Below, piece by piece: positions 32,378 through 38,488 of a DNA stretch of 53,559 bases; position 1 is the stretch's first letter, and each line of letters starts with the position of its first letter. The translations under genes and the position numbers were made by a program. The DNA comes from Candidatus Falkowiibacteriota bacterium (GTDB lineage Bacteria; Patescibacteriota; Patescibacteriia; Patescibacteriales; UBA12465). Under the pieces are notes generated by a model. It was given only the letters and a program-made list of their open reading frames with translations. It had not been told where the DNA came from and ran no database searches. The DNA lies in NCBI GenBank assembly GCA_026396875.1, contig JAPLVY010000010.1:1-53559 (forward strand). The letters run 5' to 3'.

Positions 32378-32406
32378 TTGACAAAAAATGTTTTTAGTTG
32401 TACTGT
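32378..32406 (+). promoter_or_regulatory. predicted promoter of the small alpha-CTD-like gene
   Basis: TTGACA (32378-32383), 17 bp, TACTGT (32401-32406). It overlaps the in-frame TTG at 32398, so translation must start further downstream. Confidence 0.6.
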
Positions 32407-32436
32407 GTTGGCAGATGTTTTATTAAAATAAAGATC

Positions 32437-32727
32437 GTGAAAGTTTATTGTAGAAGTTTTCGTGGTCAAGGACCACCGAAAGATCGGAAGAGAAGGAGAA
32501 ATGATAACACAATTGCAGTTCTCAACAAAAACATTGACCAGCTAGGCCTGAGCATAAATACTCTCGCCGGACTGAAGGCTGCCGGATTTGAAAATATAAG
32601 CGAATTTATTAGCGCTGGGAAAAATCATTCCCTTTTCAAAACCGTCGGTAAAAACTCACGAACAGAGATCAAAAACCTCTGTCAAAAAAATAGAATACCA
32701 TTCCCGGAAAATTGGGTTTGGCGATAG
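32437..32727 (+). CDS. small stand-alone RNAP alpha-CTD-like protein
   Basis: 96 residues from GTG at 32437, chosen because the longer frame would begin inside the promoter. A basic N-terminus ('RGQGPPKDRKRRRND') likely contacts nucleic acid. The rest, 'IDQLGLSINTLAGLKAAGFENISEFISAGKNHSLFKTVGKNSRTEIKNL' ending in 'PENW', follows the alpha-CTD helix-hairpin-helix pattern. A free alpha-CTD could compete with or modulate RNA polymerase contacts. It is the second such domain in the window (see 29109-30089). Confidence 0.7.
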   Translation: MKVYCRSFRGQGPPKDRKRRRNDNTIAVLNKNIDQLGLSINTLAGLKAAGFENISEFISAGKNHSLFKTVGKNSRTEIKNLCQKNRIPFPENWVWR

Positions 32728-32730
32728 AAC

Positions 32731-32763
32731 GAAAAAAGTCACCCTCCTCAAGGTGACTTTTAA
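32731..32763. terminator. bidirectional terminator between convergent genes
   Basis: AAAGTCACC/GGTGACTTT hairpin with A-run before and T-rich run after. Confidence 0.85.
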
Positions 32764-32776
32764 ATTTGTTGAAAAA

Positions 32777-33772
32777 TTATTTCACAGCCTGCCTGGGCTT
32801 CTTGTGATTTTCTTCAAAATACTTAATAACTGTGGGAATACCAGCGGCAATTGGCAGGGCCAAGAAAGCGCCAGCCACTCCAAGCATTACCGTACCAATA
32901 ATCACCGCAATAAAACTCATAAACGGCAAGAGATTCAAGACTTTATTGTAAATATTAGGAGCCAGAATATCGTTCTCCACCTCCTGATAACCTAAGAACA
33001 TGGCAATTGCTAACAATCCGGTCCAAGGAGAAACGGTAAAAGCCAGGATGACCGACGGGATAGCACCGATAGTGCTACCAATCAGCGGCAATAGATCAAA
33101 AATACCAGCGAAGATGGCAAGAGGTAAGGCGTAAGGAACATGCAAAACCTCTAGGCCAATAAAAGTGACTGAGGCGCAAATCAAAGAAATCAAAAGATTT
33201 CCGCGAATATACTGACCACTGATTTTACTGAGTTCAGCTGATAATTTCTCTACGCGAGCGCGATTTTTCCCAGAAATAGACATTGCCACCAAACGATGAA
33301 GAGCGGCGCCATCAATCAGGAGGTAAAAAACCATGAAGATGAAGGTAATCGCTTGAAAGAAAAAATTACTCACCAGTTTAGTCGATTCTAAAATGTAAGA
33401 GCTACTATTCTGAAAATATTGAGAGAGATCAATATTCCTAAAATAAGATGGTAAAAAATCTGCATTGTTTAAAACGGCGGTGACTTTCTGAGAAATTTCT
33501 GGAAATTGGGAAATAAAATTAGGGACTACTGCTCCCAGGACATAAATTAGCGGCAAAATCAAACCAATAATTACTAGCGCCGCTGATAAAACACGAGATA
33601 ATTTTTTATTCAACCATTCTACTGCTGGGTTTAAAGCCGTGGCGACCATTAAGGCGGTAATAAGCAATATCACCAGGTCTGATAATTTCCAAAGAAAAAA
33701 AATACCAACCAGAATTAAAAGGATATTTCTAACGGTGCGAGGACTAATGGAAACTTCCATTTTTTCAGACAT
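32777..33772 (-). CDS. AI-2E family permease (YdiK/PerM-like)
   Basis: 331 residues with about seven to eight membrane helices: a pair near 12-45, one near 60-85, a long soluble segment (about 90-200), then a hydrophobic C-terminal half. 'FAGIFDLLPLIGSTIGAIPSVILAF' is the family signature. Members export small molecules or act as Na+/H+ antiporters; the AI-2 export role of TqsA does not hold for all, and the substrate here is unknown. Cytoplasmic membrane location. Monocistronic. Confidence 0.9.
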   Translation of the reverse strand: MSEKMEVSISPRTVRNILLILVGIFFLWKLSDLVILLITALMVATALNPAVEWLNKKLSRVLSAALVIIGLILPLIYVLGAVVPNFISQFPEISQKVTAVLNNADFLPSYFRNIDLSQYFQNSSSYILESTKLVSNFFFQAITFIFMVFYLLIDGAALHRLVAMSISGKNRARVEKLSAELSKISGQYIRGNLLISLICASVTFIGLEVLHVPYALPLAIFAGIFDLLPLIGSTIGAIPSVILAFTVSPWTGLLAIAMFLGYQEVENDILAPNIYNKVLNLLPFMSFIAVIIGTVMLGVAGAFLALPIAAGIPTVIKYFEENHKKPRQAVK

Positions 33773-33902
33773 ATGCTTAAAATTATTTTTTGTTTATTAC
33801 CAAGATATTTTACCACGAAATGAAAAAAAATTTAAGGAACTTTGACGGCGAAAAAAATAATTTAAAACTTTCCACGCAAGTCCCTCGCCTTGCCGTTTTG
33901 AC

Positions 33903-33932
33903 TTGACATTCATCTAATTTTATTGCTAGGAT
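33903..33932 (+). promoter_or_regulatory. predicted promoter of the methyltransferase gene
   Basis: TTGACA (33903-33908), 18 bp, TGCTAGGAT (extended -10; TAGGAT at 33927-33932). Confidence 0.6.
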
Positions 33933-33972
33933 GGACTCTGTCGATAACCTTCGAACCTTAAAAATATAGCAA

Positions 33973-34638
33973 ATGAAGCAAAAAATAAAAAATTGTCTTT
34001 TGCCCAAAGAATATTGGGAAAATGAATTTGCACAGGGCTGGAAAAACGGCCATACCCCAAACTGCCACCTTCTTGGCTTCCTAAACGGCTATGAAATTGG
34101 CAAACAGATTTTAGACATTGGTTGTGGCGATGGACGCCACTTAGTACCAATGGCCATCGCTGGTTACCAAATGACCGGCCTCGAACTAACCCTGAGTGGC
34201 ATAGAAACTACTCAAAAAAAATTGGCCGACCATGAAACGTCAGCAAAAATTATTCAGGGCGACTTCCATCAGTTGCCGTTTGAAGATGAATCATTTGATT
34301 CTGCAATCAGTATTCAAACCCTGCATTACAATGACTGGGAGGGGGCTAGAAAAAGTTTCCGTGAAATCACTAGAGTTTTAAAGTCCGGTGGTTTTTTCTT
34401 CTTCCGAGCCAGATCGGAAAGAGGACACTGGCGTGAAACCGATGAAGCAATCAGCGACAAAGGAATTACTCGCCGCGAATACCGCGGTGTGGAAAAATTT
34501 GTGGTTATTGTCCATGACTACACCCTTTCCGAACTGGAAGAGCTGGCAAGCGAAAACGGCTTAACAATTCTTAGCGCCCACGATGAAGACCAAAAGGGTT
34601 TACCTGGGCAGTGGAATGTGGTTTTCCAAAGAAATTAA
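33973..34638 (+). CDS. class I SAM-dependent methyltransferase
   Basis: 221 residues. Motif I 'QILDIGCGDGRHLVPMA' binds SAM; 'GLELTLSGIETTQ' (motif II acidic residue), 'IIQGDFHQLPFEDESFDSAISIQTLHY' (motifs III-IV) and 'ITRVLKSGGFFFF' complete a Methyltransf_11/25-type fold. The N-terminal 'LPKEYWENEFAQGW' resembles small-molecule (thiol/tellurite-type) methyltransferases. The substrate is unknown. Cytoplasmic and monocistronic, with a terminator following. Confidence 0.88.
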   Translation: MKQKIKNCLLPKEYWENEFAQGWKNGHTPNCHLLGFLNGYEIGKQILDIGCGDGRHLVPMAIAGYQMTGLELTLSGIETTQKKLADHETSAKIIQGDFHQLPFEDESFDSAISIQTLHYNDWEGARKSFREITRVLKSGGFFFFRARSERGHWRETDEAISDKGITRREYRGVEKFVVIVHDYTLSELEELASENGLTILSAHDEDQKGLPGQWNVVFQRN

Positions 34639-34644
34639 CCCAAA

Positions 34645-34675
34645 AAAAGACCTGAAAAAACAGGTCTTTTTAATA
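34645..34675 (+). terminator. intrinsic terminator after methyltransferase
   Basis: AAAGACCTG/CAGGTCTTT hairpin with A6 loop, then T-rich. Confidence 0.85.
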
Positions 34676-34702
34676 TTAAAAAAGCAGACTATTACAAATT
34701 GA

Positions 34703-35359
34703 TTATTCCCCCGATATCGCCTTCTCTAAAATTTCAGGATAAGTTCTCAACATTTCACCATAAATCTTCTGAATTCTGGCAAACATATTCTTGTCAGCCA
34801 GAAATTCCTCGGCTTGAAGTAAAATCTGTTCGCAAAGATCTTTTTTTACTCCCATCGACAGCCACATATTAAAATATTCTGTTACCGAATTTTTTTTCTT
34901 GTTTTCAAAAACATCTATCATTATTTGCTGATACTGCTTGATGCCTCGAATATCTTCTCCGTTGGGATTGCGCGGGTTTTCAAGAAAATCTAAACAAAGA
35001 TTATCATCTAAAGACCTGCCGTCATCAATGTCTTGGATAATTTTAATAGCCGTAGATTTTATCCAACTTTCTTCATCGTATGGGTCTCTACCTGGAGGAA
35101 ATAAATCCTCAAATAATTTACGCCGCACCACATCGTAAACTAAGTCACAAAGCTGGTGCGTTTGCCACCCCATACTAAAATCATCGACAGCAAAGCTAGG
35201 CAAAAGAAACTTGTCGTCGTGAGTAAGTAAGCGGCTGACGCCACTAACATAGCGGCTATCGGGATAGATAGCGCCTGCGAGATAGTCGGCGAGATCTTTA
35301 ATTTGGTAGTCATTTTGCAAATCCAAAGCAAAACGAATGTGAGTAATTTCCAGTGACAT
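34703..35359 (-). CDS. helical protein resembling HD/zinc-dependent phospholipase C-like family
   Basis: 218 residues, mostly helical, without signal peptide. 'THIRFALDLQNDYQIKDLADYLAGAIYPDSRYVSGVSRLLTHDD' with 'QTHQLCDLVYDVVRRKLF' places several His and Asp residues in the pattern of HD-type and zinc-dependent phospholipase C-like proteins (T-H-x-x-F/L ... G-x-x-x-P-D ... T-H). A metal-dependent hydrolase is therefore possible, but the match is weak. Confidence 0.55.
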   Translation of the reverse strand: MSLEITHIRFALDLQNDYQIKDLADYLAGAIYPDSRYVSGVSRLLTHDDKFLLPSFAVDDFSMGWQTHQLCDLVYDVVRRKLFEDLFPPGRDPYDEESWIKSTAIKIIQDIDDGRSLDDNLCLDFLENPRNPNGEDIRGIKQYQQIMIDVFENKKKNSVTEYFNMWLSMGVKKDLCEQILLQAEEFLADKNMFARIQKIYGEMLRTYPEILEKAISGE

Positions 35360-35496
35360 ATTGTTTTAAAAAAAATAATTTATCCCATCGTAGCACCGCC
35401 GAAGGCAGAATTCAAGTTTTTAAGAAAAAAGCATCTTGTTTTAAAATAGAAGATCAAGGGATTTTTAATTTTACATGAATATGCTAGTATTTAGAT

Positions 35497-35892
35497 ATGG
35501 AAAACATTCAAATCGAAAAAATAAAAAACATCGAGGAATTCTTTTTGGTATTTAATGGCTTGTGCAAAATTGCTGAATCCGCCTTTAATAGATTTGACGA
35601 AGAAATGTCGTCATCAAACCCACCAAGCTCGAACTTGGTTGCCAAAGAAGTTTCTTATCTCATGAGCATAACCTTCGTGATTATCGGCATGCGTGGACAA
35701 TACGCAGGGTTCAGAGGCGGTGACGATTTTACTCCATTTATCGTAAGCATTGATGGAATGGAATATGATCAGAAATATTTGTATAAGATGAATGATTATT
35801 TCACTTCCCGCTTTGACGAAGTGCTTGGAAAAGTGCAAGAGCTCGCCCCGGAATACTATGAGCCATATAAACTTGTCTGGCAGAATTATTAA
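35497..35892 (+). CDS. cytoplasmic protein, function unknown
   Basis: 131 residues, soluble and helical. 'MSITFVIIGMRGQYAGFRGGDDFTPFIVSIDGMEYDQKYLYKMNDYF' is its most distinctive part. A terminator follows. A TGCTAGTAT (-10-like) sequence ends only 6 nt before the ATG, so the message may be leaderless. No family is recognised. Confidence 0.6.
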   Translation: MENIQIEKIKNIEEFFLVFNGLCKIAESAFNRFDEEMSSSNPPSSNLVAKEVSYLMSITFVIIGMRGQYAGFRGGDDFTPFIVSIDGMEYDQKYLYKMNDYFTSRFDEVLGKVQELAPEYYEPYKLVWQNY

Positions 35893-35911
35893 TAATTCAT
35901 AGTCACAACAA

Positions 35912-35942
35912 AGAAAAACCTGCCAGATAGCAGGTTTTTATA
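35912..35942 (+). terminator. intrinsic terminator after the 35497 gene
   Basis: AAAACCTG/CAGGTTTT hairpin with an 8-nt loop, then T-rich. Confidence 0.8.
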
Positions 35943-35996
35943 TAAGAGAGACAAGGGCAAGTCACCCATCAAGAAATGGGCTATTTTGCCATATTA

Positions 35997-36025
35997 TTGA
36001 TGAAAGATAGCCAAAGAGCTATAAT
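35997..36025 (+). promoter_or_regulatory. predicted promoter of the 36060 gene
   Basis: TTGATG (35997-36002), 17 bp, TATAAT (36020-36025). Confidence 0.65.
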
Positions 36026-36059
36026 ATAATTGAGCTTTAAAACTTAAACTAATAAAAGT

Positions 36060-36485
36060 ATGAATTTTGAAAATTTATCAGCCAAGTCAATCGGCAAAAA
36101 AATTGCGCTCAATGCCTCTTTACTCGGTGCCCTACTACCGAAAACCGTGGCTGACACCAAACCAGAATCTACAGCCATAAAAACAACAGAAACTAAACAA
36201 GAAATTTCCATTTCAGAAACTAATGAATTAAGAGCAGCCGCGGAAGAAAAAACCTATTACCCCACTAACAGCGAAATCGTAAAAAATGACTCGCTAGTCA
36301 GTCCCCAGGATTCAGTCACCAACCCAATCGTTGCTCCGGGTAATTTCAGAATAGCACCCGAAAGTACTAATAGCACAAACACTACCGAGAAAGTTTGTGA
36401 CGCCACCTCTTGCTCTATCGGCGAACATCCAGAGGTAACCAGTGAGATGCCCATGGGGAATCAGATTGAATTGGGGAAAAAATAA
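36060..36485 (+). CDS. small, mostly disordered protein, possibly exported
   Basis: 141 residues. The first 30 ('KSIGKKIALNASLLGALLPKTVAD') could be a weak signal or anchor. The rest is Thr/Ser/Glu/Asn-rich low-complexity sequence with two Cys in 'EKVCDATSCSIGEHPEV'. It is monocistronic with a good promoter. It is followed by element E5. No family is recognised. Confidence 0.55.
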   Translation: MNFENLSAKSIGKKIALNASLLGALLPKTVADTKPESTAIKTTETKQEISISETNELRAAAEEKTYYPTNSEIVKNDSLVSPQDSVTNPIVAPGNFRIAPESTNSTNTTEKVCDATSCSIGEHPEVTSEMPMGNQIELGKK

Positions 36486-36534
36486 AACTGAAACCAACTT
36501 CGCGGGACTGCAATCTTCACAAATAAAGACAATA

Positions 36535-36606
36535 CAAAAAACCATGATTAATCATGGTTTTTTATTGCGATTTTTGTGCGGAGAGGGGGGGGCGTAGTTG
36601 GAACGA
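36535..36606 (-). repeat. tRNA-associated element E5 (subtype B) with terminator
   Basis: AAAACCATGATT/AATCATGGTTTT hairpin (36538-36561) with T-runs on both strands, then TGCGGAGAGGG at 36577 through GTAGTTGGAACGA at 36606. It matches element E2b at 25 of 30 positions and lies 10 nt past the stop of the minus-strand peptidase gene, just as E2b does with its gene. Confidence 0.7.
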
Positions 36607-36615
36607 TTATGTCTT

Positions 36616-37272
36616 CTATAATTTTAAACAATTCCCTTCACTAATAACCGTAACTGCACCATCAACGACTTTAAGAGCTGACTCGTCGTCCAGGCCATAT
36701 ACATTTTTTTTTGTTTCATTAGCAGTCTTTCTTAGGTTTTCCTCATTGGAATCTAAGTGTTTCGGAGAATTAAAATGAGGATAAACATAAAAATCTACCA
36801 AATTTAAGGCTTCTTCACTTTTATATCCAAATTGATCCTCATAATATTTCATTTTACCATTACTAGTGTAGGCTATGCTCGGGTTTGTGGCTATGCTCCC
36901 AGCGCTAATTCCGGCATAAACCCTAGTTTTTAATAACTCAGGTAAAACTTCAGATAAACCAGATTTTTTTAACCAATACATTAGATGGTAAGTATTTCCT
37001 CCTGAGAAAAATAAAACATCTCCATCTTCTATTTTCGGCAACCAAATTTTTTTCGGAAGCGCTGAGACATCTACAATATCAATAAATTTGAATCCTTGTT
37101 TTTTTATATTATTAAGGTCATTTATAAAACAGTCTTTGCTTCCCCTGGCAGCATTCATTGCCGTCGGTATAAAGACAACCACCGTCTCTGACGCAGGCTT
37201 TCCCGTTAGTTCAAATAAAGCATTGGAGATTGATTGGTTAGAGAGACCATTGGACGTTAATAGCAATTTCAT
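36616..37272 (-). CDS. peptidase S51 (dipeptidase E/cyanophycinase-like) family protein
   Basis: 218 residues. 'DVLFFSGGNTYHLMYWLKKSGL' and the nucleophile-elbow 'YAGISAGSIATNPSI' (Ser near 122-124) are S51 signatures; 'FYVYPHFNSP' supplies the His and a downstream Glu/Asp is present. PepE-type enzymes cleave Asp-X dipeptides in the cytoplasm; cyanophycinases release dipeptides from cyanophycin. It is the only gene between elements E5 and E6, on the strand of the nearby tRNA-Ser(GCT). Confidence 0.88.
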   Translation of the reverse strand: MKLLLTSNGLSNQSISNALFELTGKPASETVVVFIPTAMNAARGSKDCFINDLNNIKKQGFKFIDIVDVSALPKKIWLPKIEDGDVLFFSGGNTYHLMYWLKKSGLSEVLPELLKTRVYAGISAGSIATNPSIAYTSNGKMKYYEDQFGYKSEEALNLVDFYVYPHFNSPKHLDSNEENLRKTANETKKNVYGLDDESALKVVDGAVTVISEGNCLKL

Positions 37273-37339
37273 AAAATTATATAATTATAATATTTAATTT
37301 AATATTAGCACCGACCATTCCAAAGTTCAATCCTTCCTA

Positions 37340-37524
37340 TCAAAAATAGCCCCTATTTAAGGACTATTTTAATCTGCGGAGAGAGGGATTACGAACCCGT
37401 CGCTTCGCTCCCCCAGGGGGCTTCCGCCCCCTTAGGCGCTCCTCACTTCGCTCGTCGCTGATACCCCCTCAAAAACGGTGGGAAACTGCCGTTTCCCAAA
37501 CCCTTCCCAGGGTTCGAATCTCTT
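37340..37524 (-). repeat. tRNA-Ser 3'-end element E6 (subtype A) with inverted end copy
   Basis: A terminator-like hairpin (AAAATAG.../...CTATTTT, 37343-37370) is followed by TGCGGAGAGAGGGATTACGAACCC at 37375-37398. That is the 3' end of tRNA-Ser(GCT) (37581 onward) with two bases missing and one added. GGGTTCGAATCTCTT (37510-37524) is its inverted copy. The 110-bp interior is GC-rich, with palindromes such as GGGGGCTTCCGCCCCC near 37417-37432 and a CCTCACTT motif also found in E3. Confidence 0.8.
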
Positions 37525-37544
37525 CTTTAACTACTTCTCACATA

Positions 37545-37578
37545 ATAAAAACACCCCAAAAGGGTGTTTTTATTATGT
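37545..37578 (-). terminator. terminator of tRNA-Ser(GCT)
   Basis: ATAATAAAAACACCC/GGGTGTTTTTATTAT, a long stem with a 4-nt loop, directly beyond the tRNA 3' end. Confidence 0.85.
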
Positions 37579-37581
37579 GAG

Positions 37582-37668
37582 CGGAGAGAGAGGGATTCGA
37601 ACCCTCGATCCTCGTAAAAGGATAACACCTTAGCAGGGTGCCCCGTTCAACCACTCCGGCACCTCTCC
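37582..37668 (-). tRNA. tRNA-Ser(GCT)
   Basis: 87 nt. Acceptor GGAGAGG/TCTCTCC, anticodon loop CTGCTAA with anticodon GCT (reads AGC/AGU), long type II variable arm, T arm GAGGG-TTCGAAT-CCCTC, discriminator G, no encoded CCA. A TATAAT abuts the 5' end, too close for a normal promoter, so transcription may come from further upstream. Its 3' end recurs in element E6. Confidence 0.97.
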
Positions 37669-37683
37669 ATTATATTTTGACAT

Positions 37684-37759
37684 AAAAAAAGCGGGCTCTG
37701 CCTATCGGTGGGCAGTATACCTCGCCGCAGCATCACACATGTTCAAGTAATATTCCCGC
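37684..37759 (-). ncRNA. candidate small structured RNA
   Basis: On the minus strand a 69-nt segment is closed by GCGGG (37759-37755) and CCCGC (37695-37691). It contains an internal CTGCC/GGCAG hairpin and runs into T7 at 37690-37684. This is the shape of a short independent RNA ending in a terminator, just upstream of tRNA-Ser(GCT). I do not recognise the family: the SRP domain IV core is absent and it does not fold as a tRNA. It could also be only a terminator or leader. Confidence 0.3.
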
Positions 37760-37772
37760 GCGCATCACTTTA

Positions 37773-37781
37773 TGCTATAAT
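37773..37781 (+). promoter_or_regulatory. extended -10 promoter of the 37821 gene
   Basis: TGCTATAAT (37773-37781), 39 nt before the ATG; no clear -35. Confidence 0.5.
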
Positions 37782-37820
37782 CACTATATACAATAATTAT
37801 CTTAATGTCAATTTGCCCAT

Positions 37821-38354
37821 ATGGCGGAAGAAGAGCAAAAAGCTGAGAAAATCAGCACTATTTCCTGGAAATTCACTGATCGCAATCGCCCAGAAAGAGG
37901 TCGGCGCTGGTATATTTTTGCCGGAATTTTTTTGGCTATTTGTCTTTTTATCTCTTTCTTTGAGATTCAAAATTGGCGACCAGTTTTCCAGGGATATAAT
38001 TCTAATTTCTTGTTTGCGGTAATCATAATTCTAGCTGGCATCGTGATGTTTATTAATGAGCATCGAGAACCAGGAGAACTTGATTTTTTTGCTGATGGCG
38101 ATGGTCTAAAAATCGGCGAGAAGTTTTACGATTATGACAACATCAAAGACTTCTCTGTTCTCTACAAACCAAAAGAAAACCTAGGGAAGCTCTACTTCGA
38201 ATTCAAGAACCCCGTCCAACCAAGAATCAGCCTGGAATTGGGCGAACAGAACCCAATCGCCGTCCGCAACTTCTTTTTGCGCTACCTGCAGGAAGACCTT
38301 GATCGCCTCAACGAACCGCTTTCTGAGCAATTAACCCGTGTTTTGCGTTTATAG
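37821..38354 (+). CDS. membrane protein with two helices and PH-like C-terminal domain
   Basis: 177 residues. A basic N-terminus, two adjacent membrane helices (about 31-48 and 57-76), then a beta-rich domain with 'ELDFFADGDGLKIGEKFYDYDNIKDFSVLYKPKENLGKLYFEFKN', the pattern of bacterial PH-like/YdbT-type domains. It is probably membrane-associated with a cytoplasmic domain. The function is unknown. Confidence 0.65.
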   Translation: MAEEEQKAEKISTISWKFTDRNRPERGRRWYIFAGIFLAICLFISFFEIQNWRPVFQGYNSNFLFAVIIILAGIVMFINEHREPGELDFFADGDGLKIGEKFYDYDNIKDFSVLYKPKENLGKLYFEFKNPVQPRISLELGEQNPIAVRNFFLRYLQEDLDRLNEPLSEQLTRVLRL

Positions 38355-38383
38355 TTGACATTTCCTGATTATTTACTAATAAT
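38355..38383 (+). promoter_or_regulatory. predicted promoter of tRNA-Arg
   Basis: TTGACA (38355-38360), 16 bp, TAATAA (38377-38382), about 12 nt before the tRNA. Confidence 0.55.
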
Positions 38384-38393
38384 AAGGAAGTTG

Positions 38394-38465
38394 GCTTCCA
38401 TAGTTTAATGGATAGAACGCAAGATTGCGGATCTTGTAATCCAGGTTCGATTCCTGGTGGGAGCA
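38394..38465 (+). tRNA. tRNA-Arg(GCG)
   Basis: 72 nt. Acceptor GCTTCCA pairs with TGGGAGC (one G-T), anticodon loop TTGCGGA with anticodon GCG (reads CGC/CGU), T arm CCAGG-TTCGATT-CCTGG, discriminator A; only CC follows, so CCA is not encoded. The recG gene begins 23 nt downstream. Confidence 0.93.
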
Positions 38466-38488
38466 CCTTTTATGCCAATCTTAGGCCT

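Noticed and set aside
32398-32436. Longer start of the small alpha-CTD-like gene
   Set aside because: The TTG overlaps the predicted -10 box, so the transcript would not include it.
37684-37759. SRP RNA considered for the structured segment
   Set aside because: The universally conserved domain IV loop (GGAAG...AGCAG) is absent and the segment is too short.
37708-38022. 104-residue plus-strand open frame
   Set aside because: It overlaps the candidate RNA and the better-supported membrane protein gene in another frame.
38408-38488. Upstream extension of recG
   Set aside because: The extra codons are inside tRNA-Arg; homology begins at the ATG at 38489.
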